64,000 nt of DNA from Planctomycetia bacterium. GTDB lineage: Bacteria; Planctomycetota; Planctomycetia; Pirellulales; Thermoguttaceae. Below, in pieces: positions 28,140-37,578 of this stretch. The position numbers and the translations under genes were made by a program. Position 1 is the stretch's first letter. The number at the start of each line of letters is the position of its first letter. The stretch lies in contig JAUNSJ010000015.1 in NCBI GenBank assembly GCA_030539295.1, forward strand, positions 1-64,000. The letters run 5' to 3'. Below the pieces are notes generated by a model. The model did no database searches. It was not told the DNA's origin and saw only the letters and a list, made by a program, of their open reading frames with translations.

Positions 28140-28468
28140 TTACGTCGTGCCGATGCAAAAGAATGTGCGATGAGCGTGCGAGTCAGGTGTGCCACATGCT
28201 CGCGTTAAAATGAGTGCATAAAAAGAGACGAAGCCTTTCTTCAAGGAGAGGCGGGTCCGCAGGAAAGATACTCCGACGCCAACCGGTTACGCCGGTTACA
28301 CGCCGTTTGTTTTCAGTCCGATGACCGCGTAATTGGGAGCAAACGCCAAAAAAAATCGCGCCGTCCGTTTTTTCTGCGGACCCCATTGTTTACATTGCTC
28401 GCCAATGTTTCCTACCTTTGTATACCTCTTGAGGTATCCCACCATTAAACCTATTGAAAGTACCAGCT
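28140..28468. other. Intergenic region with small hairpins
   Basis: No convincing gene. It holds AACCGG/CCGGTT (28281-28297), GTCCG/CGGAC around a T-run (28363-28381) and a 7-bp inverted repeat with a 2-base gap, ATACCTC/GAGGTAT (28422-28437), about 30 bp before the next start codon. The last may be an operator or hairpin for the hydrolase gene at 28469. Confidence 0.4.
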
Positions 28469-30595
28469 ATGAAACACCCCCTTTCTGTCCTGGCCGTTGG
28501 CTCTTTGTTTTTTATGACACTAGTGATTTCCGGACCTTCATGCTTCTCGCAAACGGAGGCGATTACGGACTATACGCGGGAAGTTGAGCAAAATTGCTTT
28601 AAGCCGCTCGGACTCTTTCCGCAAAATCTCTGGCGACTTCAGACAGGTGACCAGTCGTGCGTCTCTTCCTTTTCGCCGTTGACCACACCGGATAAGCTGG
28701 TTGTGGACTTTGAGTTTACCGCAACGCCTCAGATTGAATATTTGGCCATTTCAACGCCGCTCCGAATCGATCAGGAGAATGTCTGGCTCGGGTTTCAGGT
28801 GACCGCAAAAGACACGGCCGGGCGTGAACTTCATCCGTACTGGATTGCCCGATGTGTGGACCCGTCGGGGGAAACGCACTCGGTCCGCCTGGACGATGAA
28901 CTGCCAGGCGACTGGTGTGTCGGCAAAGTCGCGTCGTCTCCCGGGCATTGGGGCGGAGACGAAGATGGCGTTCTACAGCTTCCCTGTCGCGTTGAGTGTT
29001 TCCTTATGGACCGTGAGCGGGACGGCTGGAAGCAGCAGGGTCAGCTCACATTAACCGGTTTTCAGTTTTTTAGCTATGACAAAAATGCAATGGCTCCCAT
29101 GATAACCGCCACGGCACCTGCGGCGGGTAATCCGGCGAATCTTCTAACGCCTGGCGAGGCTTCTGGAAATTACGATATTACTCTTGCCCCGGTGGATGAG
29201 TTTAAGGAGAAAGCGGTCCAGTTAAAAATTGAACGTCAGATAAATGGTGTGACCGAACCGGCAACGATCATGGAGCAGTTCGCAGGCCAGGCACTGAACA
29301 TAACCAGACCGGTCGAGCCGGGTTTTGAAGCGGTTCGTATAACGCCTTTTGTGCAAGAAGGGAGTGAGACGCGTTTGGGCCAGCCGCTAAAATTTTCCTT
29401 TGCTGTTCTGCCGGAAAAGGTCGTGAAGGACCCGTGGTTCGGGGTCTGCACGCACTTACAAACGACGCCCATGGAAGCGGCGGCCCGCGCCGGACTTGGC
29501 ATGGTTCGCGACGATATGCCCTGGGCCTCGGTGGAAAAAGAGAAAGGTGTCTATCAGTTTCCGGAAAGTTTTGATAAGTATGTCGACCGTGCAACCGAGC
29601 TGGGACTGGAACCTCTCCTTATTATTAACTATGGTAATAAGCTTTACGACGAAGGAGATTTTCCGCACTCGGACGAAGCGGTTGCGGCCTATGCCCGATA
29701 TGCCGGTGAGGTGGCGAAGCATTTTAAAGGGCGATGCCGGTATTATGAAATCTGGAACGAATGGACCGGCGGCTGTGGCATGGGCCGATGGATGAAGAAC
29801 GCACACAATACGCCGGAGAATTATCTTAAACTGATTAAGGCGGCCAGTGAAGCGATACGCGAAGTCGATTCGAACGCCTTTATCGTTGGCGGGGGCGGCG
29901 ACCACTATACTTACCATTTTGAAGAGATACAAAAAGAGATGGAGCTGGGCGTTATGAACTGGTGCGACGCCTACTCTGTTCATCCGTATATTTATCCTGC
30001 GAATCCGCGTGACGCGCAGATGAAGGAGAATATGACCAAAATCGTCGAGCTCATGAAGGCGAACGGCTGTGAGCATCCGCGACTCTGGCTGACCGAACTC
30101 GGCTGGCCAACCCACACGATTCTGTCGAAAGAAGAGGCTATACGTGGCTCGTCTTTTACTCTGGAAGATTATTCGGCGAGTATGCTCGTGCAGTCGGCGG
30201 TCGTCTATCGCAGTATTCCGGAAGTAACGAATTATTTTTGGTACGACCTTCAGAACGACGGAACAGAGGCAAAATATAATGAGCATAATTTCGGTCTTGT
30301 GCACAATGCAAAATTTCAATTTCAGCCGAAGGCATCACTCGCTGCGCTGGCTTGCGTGACACAAATTTTAGTCGGCTCAAAGGTGGACGAGAATCAGGAT
30401 TTGACGACGGAAACGCGTACGGTCTATACGATTACCCGTCCGGACGGATCCCGTGTTCTCGTTGCCTGGACGCATGGGGACTCGGAAGACTTCCTGCCCG
30501 AGAACACGGTTCGCCGAGTGGGACTCTACGGCAATGAGCTAACCGGCGACGATAACAGCCTGACAACGCGGCCTGTTTGGTACTTCCTCAAATAA
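28469..30595 (+). CDS. Secreted GH-A clan glycoside hydrolase (GH39-like), second copy
   Basis: A 708-residue exported enzyme. Residues 1-28 are a signal peptide. The first 315 residues are beta-rich non-catalytic domains. The TIM barrel then carries E431 in YEIWNEW as expected acid/base and E543 in WLTELGW as expected nucleophile, typical of retaining clan GH-A enzymes. It differs from the neighbour at 20586-23162 in its accessory domains, so it is not a simple duplication. ATG 28469 is chosen by the signal peptide and a weak GAAAG upstream. Substrate not predictable. It lies 54 bp before a GH123-like gene in the same direction. Confidence 0.78.
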   Translation: MKHPLSVLAVGSLFFMTLVISGPSCFSQTEAITDYTREVEQNCFKPLGLFPQNLWRLQTGDQSCVSSFSPLTTPDKLVVDFEFTATPQIEYLAISTPLRIDQENVWLGFQVTAKDTAGRELHPYWIARCVDPSGETHSVRLDDELPGDWCVGKVASSPGHWGGDEDGVLQLPCRVECFLMDRERDGWKQQGQLTLTGFQFFSYDKNAMAPMITATAPAAGNPANLLTPGEASGNYDITLAPVDEFKEKAVQLKIERQINGVTEPATIMEQFAGQALNITRPVEPGFEAVRITPFVQEGSETRLGQPLKFSFAVLPEKVVKDPWFGVCTHLQTTPMEAAARAGLGMVRDDMPWASVEKEKGVYQFPESFDKYVDRATELGLEPLLIINYGNKLYDEGDFPHSDEAVAAYARYAGEVAKHFKGRCRYYEIWNEWTGGCGMGRWMKNAHNTPENYLKLIKAASEAIREVDSNAFIVGGGGDHYTYHFEEIQKEMELGVMNWCDAYSVHPYIYPANPRDAQMKENMTKIVELMKANGCEHPRLWLTELGWPTHTILSKEEAIRGSSFTLEDYSASMLVQSAVVYRSIPEVTNYFWYDLQNDGTEAKYNEHNFGLVHNAKFQFQPKASLAALACVTQILVGSKVDENQDLTTETRTVYTITRPDGSRVLVAWTHGDSEDFLPENTVRRVGLYGNELTGDDNSLTTRPVWYFLK

Positions 30596-30649
30596 TACCA
30601 AATTATTTGTTTATTCTGTTTTTGTAAATTTAGTTAAAGAAAGTGAAGA

Positions 30650-33600
30650 ATGAAAATATCACGAGTGAAATACTGTGTCGGAATATTTTGCTTAATTGCA
30701 ACTTTTGCATATCTTGCTCTGACGCTTACCGCGCAGACGTCAGCCGCAGAAGGTGATTTCTGGAATAACAAACTCTCTCTTGACGGCAAAGGATACTGGA
30801 AAAAACGTGTCCCGGTTGAGATCGTTAATAATTCGGAAAAGGTGTGGACCGGTGAGGGGATCTATCTTGCTGTGGGAGCGGAAAATGCCGGCGACACCGT
30901 ACTGCCACTTCTGGGCGAAGAGATTACGTCGCTGCGGCTTTGCAATGAGACGGGACAGGAGTATCTCTTTGACGTTGTCGACTCTGAAGGGAAATCTGTG
31001 CGACAAGGAAAATTTTCTGAAGACATGAAAGTTTTTCTGCCGGTTATCTGCCCGGAAAAAGGAAAAATAAAACTGTTCTTCTACTTCGATAACGACCAGG
31101 CGTGGCGCCTTCCTGACTGGTTTAATCAGAACGAGAAGGCAAATGACGCGGAAGTGCAAAGGTTGCAAATTTCTGTTGCCCCGCTTGAAATACGTGAGTT
31201 GAAAGAAAATAAACTGGAAAAGCCGTATTCCGACGGACGGCGGTATGCCGAATTCTTTGCGACGAACGAATTTCAGGAAGAGCGAGACCTGCTGGTGAGT
31301 CTGCCTTTAGCCCAACTTGAAGCATTGTGGAGCCGGACTTTTGAAAATGGCGAGCTGGAACTGCGTGACAGTAGCGGACAAGTCATTGAATGTTTCTGCT
31401 GGGAAGAGTTCCTGCTTGCCCGTATCACAATGCCAGCACAAACGCGAGAGTATTTTTACGTTTCGGAGACCGGCGTGTCGTCGGAGCGTGTGCGCACGCG
31501 AACGATTGATAAAACGTTGGGCGAAGCGTTCCCCGGTACGATGATTCAGACCGTGGCTCCGGCTGCGGTGTCCGACACGGTCTTGAATGAAAAGGACGTT
31601 GCGGTGCCAGAGTCTATTATGAAGTCCAATCTTATTGCAAACGGCGACATGGAAGCCGCGCCGGATGAGCAGGGACAGGCACCATTTTGGGTCCCGCAAG
31701 GCCAAAATGAATCGACCGTTGGAAGACTCTGTGATCCGGAGAATACGGACTTGGGTCGTCAGGCACTGGAGTTGACGTCGCATGATACAAGTTCCGATCA
31801 TTGGCATGGTTGGACCCAGACAGTAGATGTGCAGCCGGGCAACTATTTTTTAGGGGCTGTCATGGCCAATGGCGACGAAGTTCCACTGGTCATTCATTAT
31901 CATCAGAAGACGGAACAGGGGCAGCTCGCTTCGGGCGGGATGGCCAGTGTTTTTTCTGAGGCCTCGGAAGGGGTATGGACTTTAATTTCCGGACACATCA
32001 CGGTAACGCCTGATACGAAGAAGCTTGAAATTCATCTAACGAACAATGTGTCAGGAACCGTGCGCTATGACAATGTTTTTCTAGTGGGCATAGAACAGGC
32101 AACGTTCAATCGCTGCTGTGACGGACTAACGGGAATATTTCAAATTCCTTCCATACGCAAGATATTTCCGGATACAACTTTTGACACGAATTGCTATCAG
32201 GTAACAGAGACGAACCCGGCGCGTATTTCGGCCGCTTGTAATGAGAAGGAAATTTTGCAACTTGGTATTCGAACGGACGGGAGTGACCCGGAGCAGGTGA
32301 ACGCTGTTCGAGTAAGCGTTTCTTCACCGCAGCTGCAAAACGCGGACGCTCAACTTCCGAAGCCGGAGGTCTGTGCGGTCGGTCTTGTTCCGGTCGATGG
32401 TGCGATGGGTTATAATAACATGCCGTATGAGCGAGGAAAACGGTTTATTCCGCCGGGGAATGGTTCGGACGGCTGGGCTGGATGGTGGCCTGACCCGATT
32501 ATTCCAATAGCCAGCGCTAGTAACGAGACGCCGTGGCCGGAAAACAAAAAGTATGCAACTGATTCGCAGCTTCTGGCCGATTTTGGCAAATGCGGCTGCC
32601 TTGCCGTTTTACCCGGTAAGACGCGGACTCTGCTCCTGAAATTCAATATTCCGCAAGACGCAAAACCGGGTCTGTATTCCGGGAATATTACGCTTGGTAA
32701 TGAGGCTGGGGACGCGGTGCAAACGGTTCCTTATACGGTGCAGGTCTTCGACGTGATACTTCCGGACCGGGAACCTTCGCACGCAATTTACGATGTGCGA
32801 CAGACGCGAACTGTTTTTCCGGGCGAATCGCGGGAAGAGCAGTTTAAAAAAATTGCAACTTTTCTTCATGAGAATCTGATTACGCCCGATAAAGTTTGTC
32901 TTGAGCCGACGTTCTCCTATAATCGCGAGACAGGCGAAACGACAATCGACTGGACCGCGTTCGATGCCATGGCCGAATGGTATTTCAATGAACTTGGGGT
33001 CGATGTATGCTATTCGCCGCAACGATTCTATCTTTTTGGATGGGGACTTCCGCCGGGAAAGCGTGAAGGAGTGGAACCTTATGAAGGTACGTATCCCTGG
33101 GATGACGTCGATCGCAAAAAGTTGAATGCCGAATACAAAAAAGTGTATCAGAGTCAGCTCTCTGCCTGGTGGACGCACCTTAAGGAGAAAGGCTGGTCGG
33201 ACAAATTCCGATTGTATATTTCGGATGAACCGTTTTATTATCGCGACACGATTATTGCGCAAATGCAGGCGTTATGCGATATGATTCATGAAGTGGACCC
33301 GGCCATTCCGATCTACAGCAGTACATGGCATCATGTCCCGGCGTGGGATGGTTATATTGACCTGTGGGGCATAGGGCGCGCAGGGGATGTTCCCGCTGCG
33401 CAGATTGAGAAGATCAAGGAGAACGGCGCGGACGTCTGGTGGACGACGGATGGCCAGCTCTGTTTGGATACTCCGTACTGTGCAGGCGAGCGTCTGTTGC
33501 CTTGGTGGTGCAGTCGATTCAATGCGGAAGCGTATGAGTTCTGGGGCTGCGACTGGTACACGTATAATCCCTTTGAGTATGGCTGGCATTCCTATATTCG

Positions 33601-33955
33601 TCAGTCGGACACGCCGGGCAAGGAGTATATGGTGCGGTACCCGAACGGCGACGGCTATCTGTACTATCCAGGCGATATGATTGGCCTGGCGGGAATCGTC
33701 TCATCGATTCGTCTGGAACAGGCGAGGGAAGGGCAGGAGGACGCGAAGTATTTTGCCCTGGTGAAAGAAAAGTTGAATGACGAGAATCTGACAGCGGAGA
33801 CGAAGTTGGAACTGCAGTCGCTTTATGACGAGGCGATGAGTCTTGCTCCGATTCCCACGACGTGCGGGCGCTATTCGACGGAAATGCTGCCTGACCCGGA
33901 TGTGGTGGAATCGCTACATTACCGAATTGGACTGGCGCTACAGAAAACGCGGTAG
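30650..33955 (+). CDS. Large secreted GH123-like (DUF4091) protein
   Basis: An 1101-residue exported protein. Residues 1-33 form a signal peptide. A DUF2341-like beta domain follows (YWKKRVPVEIVNNSE), then a carbohydrate-binding-like domain beginning LIANGDMEAAPDE (near 327), then a barrel-type catalytic region of the DUF4091/GH123 kind with the beta-sandwich GLYSGNITLGNEAGDAV in front of it and the C-terminal signature YLYYPGDMIG, SSIRLEQAREGQEDA. GH123 enzymes are beta-N-acetylgalactosaminidases that use an Asp-Glu pair; candidates are in ISDEPFYYRD (residues about 861-870). A leader of 54 bp and no own terminator before it suggest cotranscription with the hydrolase at 28469. Substrate inferred only by family. 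Confidence 0.78.
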   Translation: MKISRVKYCVGIFCLIATFAYLALTLTAQTSAAEGDFWNNKLSLDGKGYWKKRVPVEIVNNSEKVWTGEGIYLAVGAENAGDTVLPLLGEEITSLRLCNETGQEYLFDVVDSEGKSVRQGKFSEDMKVFLPVICPEKGKIKLFFYFDNDQAWRLPDWFNQNEKANDAEVQRLQISVAPLEIRELKENKLEKPYSDGRRYAEFFATNEFQEERDLLVSLPLAQLEALWSRTFENGELELRDSSGQVIECFCWEEFLLARITMPAQTREYFYVSETGVSSERVRTRTIDKTLGEAFPGTMIQTVAPAAVSDTVLNEKDVAVPESIMKSNLIANGDMEAAPDEQGQAPFWVPQGQNESTVGRLCDPENTDLGRQALELTSHDTSSDHWHGWTQTVDVQPGNYFLGAVMANGDEVPLVIHYHQKTEQGQLASGGMASVFSEASEGVWTLISGHITVTPDTKKLEIHLTNNVSGTVRYDNVFLVGIEQATFNRCCDGLTGIFQIPSIRKIFPDTTFDTNCYQVTETNPARISAACNEKEILQLGIRTDGSDPEQVNAVRVSVSSPQLQNADAQLPKPEVCAVGLVPVDGAMGYNNMPYERGKRFIPPGNGSDGWAGWWPDPIIPIASASNETPWPENKKYATDSQLLADFGKCGCLAVLPGKTRTLLLKFNIPQDAKPGLYSGNITLGNEAGDAVQTVPYTVQVFDVILPDREPSHAIYDVRQTRTVFPGESREEQFKKIATFLHENLITPDKVCLEPTFSYNRETGETTIDWTAFDAMAEWYFNELGVDVCYSPQRFYLFGWGLPPGKREGVEPYEGTYPWDDVDRKKLNAEYKKVYQSQLSAWWTHLKEKGWSDKFRLYISDEPFYYRDTIIAQMQALCDMIHEVDPAIPIYSSTWHHVPAWDGYIDLWGIGRAGDVPAAQIEKIKENGADVWWTTDGQLCLDTPYCAGERLLPWWCSRFNAEAYEFWGCDWYTYNPFEYGWHSYIRQSDTPGKEYMVRYPNGDGYLYYPGDMIGLAGIVSSIRLEQAREGQEDAKYFALVKEKLNDENLTAETKLELQSLYDEAMSLAPIPTTCGRYSTEMLPDPDVVESLHYRIGLALQKTR

Positions 33956-33968
33956 AAAAGACCGGAGT

Positions 33969-33999
33969 CGACCGCGGCGGCATAGTGCTGTTGCGGTCG
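33969..33999 (+). terminator. First of two hairpins after the GH123-like gene
   Basis: CGACCGC (33969-33975) pairs with GCGGTCG (33993-33999), with a second inner stem, then TGATTCTTTTA. Probably a weak terminator acting with the next one. Confidence 0.5.
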
Positions 34000-34013
34000 T
34001 GATTCTTTTATGT

Positions 34014-34050
34014 ACCGGGGAGCAGGAGATGGTCCCCGGTTCTGTTTTTT
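34014..34050 (+). terminator. Second, stronger terminator after the GH123-like gene
   Basis: ACCGGGGA (34014-34021) pairs with TCCCCGGT (34033-34040), then TCTGTTTTTT. It separates the convergent genes at 33955 and 34076. Confidence 0.85.
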
Positions 34051-34075
34051 GCAAGAGTTTGTAACGCGACCGGCG

Positions 34076-35107
34076 CTATTCCCCCTTTTCCGTTACGACC
34101 ATCCATGCAATCCAGCAGGAGATACCGGCCAGCACGAGTGCAACCGGAATGTCCATCATTAAATTCATCTGCTTTTGCAAAACAAGCATTTTTGTAAACA
34201 TGTAGGCCATTATGGTAAAGTTGGCCGTAATAATGGCGATATTTTTGCGTTTCTTTTTGCCTTCTTCCGACAAGGGCTGGCGTGCGTGAAATTCTTTTTT
34301 CTTTTTAGGAGGCGTAGCGGCAACGGGAGCCGGCGCTGTCCCGGTTCCAGCCGCGGCGACCGGTGCGGTTTGAACCGCGTCACGCGGATAGTATTTCGCA
34401 ATGGCGGCGTTGATCTGGCCCGGAACGGCAATGGCACAGCGAACCGGCATGTTAAACATCGTTTCCAACTGGGCAACCACGTCCAGGTCCAGCGACATAG
34501 GCGACGCCAGAATGAGCTTACCCATATCGGCCATGACCGGCACGAAGGAATATTGACGTGCCATGACCGGATTAATTTGCGGCGCGTAATATTCATCGAC
34601 GGGCGTTTCGTCCAGATTAATGAACGGAAGCCCCTCCGACTCCGCAAAGGCGAGCATGACCACCTCCGGGGCCGCGAGTTTCTGCTGGATAACGGCCATC
34701 TCAAGACCAACTCCGACCGCTTCGGAAAATTGTTGGGCTTTTTTGAGCTGCTCTGGAGACAGAATGCGGTTCTCCAGCAGAATCTGGTCGAGTGTACGCT
34801 TCGTGCCAACCGGCGTACTTGTGGCCACCTGACGCCCGAGCGAATAATCGTATTCCTGCTTACGCATACGGTCTGTCAGGCAGAGCATGGCCTTGGCCAG
34901 TTCGTTCAGCAGAGCCTGCGACTCTTCTATGTATTCCCCGGTCGCGTATTTACGAATATGGGCGTTTAGCTGTCGATAGTGATTCCGGATCAGATTTGCG
35001 TCATCTTCGAACATCTTAAGTCGGAGAAGTTGATAATAGTTCAATGGACGGTTGGTCGCGTCGATTTTTAGCCAGTCGCGATAGACATCTATTTGCTCTT
35101 TTGCCAT
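34076..35107 (-). CDS. Membrane protein with J-like N-terminus and GspE-N/MshEN domain
   Basis: A 343-residue protein in three parts. Residues 1-90 resemble the J-like segment common in planctomycete multidomain proteins (NYYQLLRL, RNHYRQLNAHIRKYATGEY, LLNELAKAMLCL). Residues about 100-240 match the GspE/MshEN domain that binds cyclic-di-GMP in secretion ATPases (LDQILLENRILSPEQLKKA, EGLPFINLDETPVDE, MARQYSFVPV, LILASPMSLDLDV). A Pro/Ala and lysine linker then leads to two C-terminal transmembrane helices. There is no ATPase domain, so it is not a secretion motor. A c-di-GMP sensing role is inferred. ATG 35107 is chosen over 35161 by the J-like start. It has its own divergent promoter. Confidence 0.72.
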   Translation of the reverse strand: MAKEQIDVYRDWLKIDATNRPLNYYQLLRLKMFEDDANLIRNHYRQLNAHIRKYATGEYIEESQALLNELAKAMLCLTDRMRKQEYDYSLGRQVATSTPVGTKRTLDQILLENRILSPEQLKKAQQFSEAVGVGLEMAVIQQKLAAPEVVMLAFAESEGLPFINLDETPVDEYYAPQINPVMARQYSFVPVMADMGKLILASPMSLDLDVVAQLETMFNMPVRCAIAVPGQINAAIAKYYPRDAVQTAPVAAAGTGTAPAPVAATPPKKKKEFHARQPLSEEGKKKRKNIAIITANFTIMAYMFTKMLVLQKQMNLMMDIPVALVLAGISCWIAWMVVTEKGE

Positions 35108-35167
35108 TTTTTTCTCTCTCTTTTGGGTGCCACGAAAAAACAGGGGAATTTGGACCATCAATACTCT

Positions 35168-35196
35168 ATTATAACCCTAACCTTACGTTTTGTAAA
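35168..35196 (-). promoter_or_regulatory. Minus-strand promoter for the MshEN membrane protein
   Basis: On the minus strand, TTTACA (complement of 35191-35196), 17 bp, perfect TATAAT (complement of 35168-35173). About 55 nt of leader. Confidence 0.75.
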
Positions 35197-35220
35197 CGGG
35201 GCACCGGAACGTAGGGGGGG

Positions 35221-35249
35221 TTGTATGCGGCTTGTAAACAGGTTATACT
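35221..35249 (+). promoter_or_regulatory. Plus-strand promoter for the tandem esterase
   Basis: TTGTAT (35221-35226), 17 bp, TATACT (35244-35249). The leader would be about 130 nt. It diverges from the minus-strand promoter 25 bp away, and both flank repeated TTGTAAAC sequences (35190-35197 and 35232-35239). Confidence 0.72.
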
Positions 35250-35386
35250 TAAGAGACGCAACTGAAATGTCATTGCGTTTATTTCAAAATCGTTTTTTGT
35301 ATCGGCTTTCGGGGGGGTGGATAGCTCATGTCGGATACGCCGATTATGTAACCTCTGTTGAGTTCAGTTTTTAAGGAGAATGGTGT

Positions 35387-37390
35387 ATGACGCATTTAGC
35401 TTGTAGTGCCCGACGCTGGCGGATTTTTGCGGCGATTTTACTTCTGATCGTGTGTGCTTGGAGTTCTTTTGCCGGTGCGCAGGAGGACAACGGACTATTA
35501 AAGAAGAGCGGGACCTTGCAAGAGCCGGAACTCATGCTCAAGACGTGGCTTCTGGGCGAGATGGACAAGGCGGGCGCCCTTCGGGCCGAAAAATATGAAG
35601 CCGTGGAGACTTTGGACGATGTCGCCCAGTGGCAGCAGGAACGTAAAGACTTCTTCTGGAAGCAATTGGGTAAATTGTGGGACAAGACCCCGCTGAACGC
35701 AAAGATCACTGGTACGCTCGATAAAGAGGTCTATCGCATCGAAAAAATCGTTTTTGAATCGCTGCCGGGCTTTTACGTAACGGCAACGGCCTTTATTCCG
35801 AACGCCGAAAAGTATCCCGCTCCGTGGCCCGGTGTCCTGGAGGTCTGTGGGCATTCGGACAAAGGCAAAGCCTATGAACCCTATCAAAAGGGAGCGGCCC
35901 TTTGTGCGTCCAATGGCTTGTTCGTGCTGATTATGGATCCGATAGACCAAGGCGAACGGATTCAGTTTTGCGACGAAAATGGCAAGTCGGATTCCGTAGG
36001 AGTTCCGGCCCATAATCTGATCGGCTCAAGTTGCATTCCTTTGGGTCGCAATACGGCAACGTATGAAGTGTGGGACATGACCCGGGCTTTAGACTATCTG
36101 GATTCGCGAGAGGATGTTATTTCTGGGAACTATGGCGTCTTTGGCTGTAGTGGCGGTGGTACGCAAACTTCGTACATTATGGCTCTTGACGATCGCGTGG
36201 CCGTAGCGTCCCCTTCCTGTTATATTTGCGGGATTTATAATAACCTGACCCATGTTTTGGGTCCCCAGGACGCGGAACAGTGCCTATTTGGTCAGGCGGC
36301 ATTCGGTATGGACCATGCCGATTATATTATTATGCGTGCCCCGAAACCGACACTGCTGTGCACGGTTACGGAGGACTTTTTTAACATAGAGGACGCATGG
36401 GAGTCTATGCGGCAGGCAACGCGAATCTATACGCGATTTCATTTATCTGAGAAAGTTGCGATCAATGAGGTTGACGCAACACACAGTATTCCAGCCGCGG
36501 CCCGTGAGGCGATTGTGCGCTGGATGCTCCGTTTTCTGGCGGGACGGGACGAAATGACGGTGGAACCAGACGATTTACCCATTTTGACGGAAGACGAAAT
36601 ACGGTCACTCCCGCTTCCGGGCATAGCCGGACAGGAGAATTTTCGCACTACATTTGACATAAATCGCGATTTGGCAAAGGAATATAAGCCACTGCGTGAC
36701 GAGGCGTGGAAGGCAATGCCTCCAGAACAAGCGGCAGAGCTTGTGCGACGCACGGCAGGGATACGTCCGCTTGCAGAGGTTCCGGACGTCGTTGCCAGTA
36801 AGGTGGACGAGAGCGACGTGGAACAGATTTTAGCGTGTGAGCCGGGTATTTTCCTGCCGCTGGAGATGAATCGTCCTCTGGTTGCTGGTGAGACGGTAAC
36901 GCTGTATATTGATGACCAAGGGCATCGCGGTGAGGCGGCGCAAGCCGTTTTGGCCGATGCGACTCGCGCTGCCTGTGCGGTGGACCTTCGCGGCTGGGGC
37001 GAGACGCAGGGCACCGGTTCCAACTATTACATGCATAATTTTTTCGGTAAGGAAGGAACGGAGTTTTACCTCGCCTATCTCCTGGGCAAGACGTATGTCG
37101 GCATGCGAACGGAAGACCTTCTGGCGACCGCGCGGTATTTAAAGAACGCGTATCAGGTGAAAATTCGACTGGAAGCGGACGGCTATGCCCGAACGGTGGC
37201 CCTGCACGCGGCCGTCGTCGAGCCGGACCTGTTCGACGAAATCCTTTTGCGAAATGAGGATACGATTACGACCTGGACCGCGTTCGTTGAAAAGGCGCCG
37301 ACCTTTATTCCGTTAACTGACCTGGTACACGGTGCCCTGAAGTTCTACGACCTGGACAATTTGCTCGCGTCTGTTAAGGAATCAAAGTAA
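35387..37390 (+). CDS. Secreted acetyl xylan esterase-like protein with two alpha/beta-hydrolase halves
   Basis: A 667-residue exported esterase-like protein. Residues 1-32 are a signal peptide. The first hydrolase half (about 60-390) has the nucleophile elbow GCSGGG with S255, and H366 in ATHSIP, as in acetyl xylan esterase and related alpha/beta hydrolases acting on plant polysaccharide side chains. A second half (about 470-660) repeats the same strand order (PLVAGETVTLYIDDQGH, ACAVDLRGWGET) but reads DGYARTV where a GxSxG would be expected, so it is probably inactive. ATG 35387 follows AAGGAGAA. It has its own promoter and terminator. The role in hemicellulose deacetylation is inferred. 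Confidence 0.8.
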   Translation: MTHLACSARRWRIFAAILLLIVCAWSSFAGAQEDNGLLKKSGTLQEPELMLKTWLLGEMDKAGALRAEKYEAVETLDDVAQWQQERKDFFWKQLGKLWDKTPLNAKITGTLDKEVYRIEKIVFESLPGFYVTATAFIPNAEKYPAPWPGVLEVCGHSDKGKAYEPYQKGAALCASNGLFVLIMDPIDQGERIQFCDENGKSDSVGVPAHNLIGSSCIPLGRNTATYEVWDMTRALDYLDSREDVISGNYGVFGCSGGGTQTSYIMALDDRVAVASPSCYICGIYNNLTHVLGPQDAEQCLFGQAAFGMDHADYIIMRAPKPTLLCTVTEDFFNIEDAWESMRQATRIYTRFHLSEKVAINEVDATHSIPAAAREAIVRWMLRFLAGRDEMTVEPDDLPILTEDEIRSLPLPGIAGQENFRTTFDINRDLAKEYKPLRDEAWKAMPPEQAAELVRRTAGIRPLAEVPDVVASKVDESDVEQILACEPGIFLPLEMNRPLVAGETVTLYIDDQGHRGEAAQAVLADATRAACAVDLRGWGETQGTGSNYYMHNFFGKEGTEFYLAYLLGKTYVGMRTEDLLATARYLKNAYQVKIRLEADGYARTVALHAAVVEPDLFDEILLRNEDTITTWTAFVEKAPTFIPLTDLVHGALKFYDLDNLLASVKESK

Positions 37391-37413
37391 GATTGATACT
37401 CAAAAGTCAGGGG

Positions 37414-37447
37414 GCCACCTCGACGAGCTGACGTTCGGGGTGGCTTT
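37414..37447 (+). terminator. Terminator after the esterase gene
   Basis: GCCACCTCG (37414-37422) pairs with CGGGGTGGC (37436-37444) with one T-G pair, then TTTC. Confidence 0.7.
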
Positions 37448-37518
37448 CGCACATCCGTAGATGCGGATCTACTTCTCTATTAAAAATATAAATAAATTAC
37501 GATAAACTATTTTGTGTG

Positions 37519-37543
37519 CACGAAAGTAAGATTTGCTTTCGTG
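37519..37543 (+). repeat. 8-bp inverted repeat next to a promoter
   Basis: CACGAAAG (37519-37526) and CTTTCGTG (37536-37543) end one base before the -35 box at 37545. No T-tract follows; it looks like an operator. Confidence 0.55.
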
Positions 37544-37544
37544 A

Positions 37545-37572
37545 TTGACAGTCGCTTAAACTCTGGTAGAAT
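37545..37572 (+). promoter_or_regulatory. Strong promoter for the structured leader and FGE-fold gene
   Basis: Perfect TTGACA (37545-37550), 16 bp, TAGAAT (37567-37572). Transcription would start near 37579, about 335 nt before the next start codon. Confidence 0.78.
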
Positions 37573-37578
37573 TGTCTT

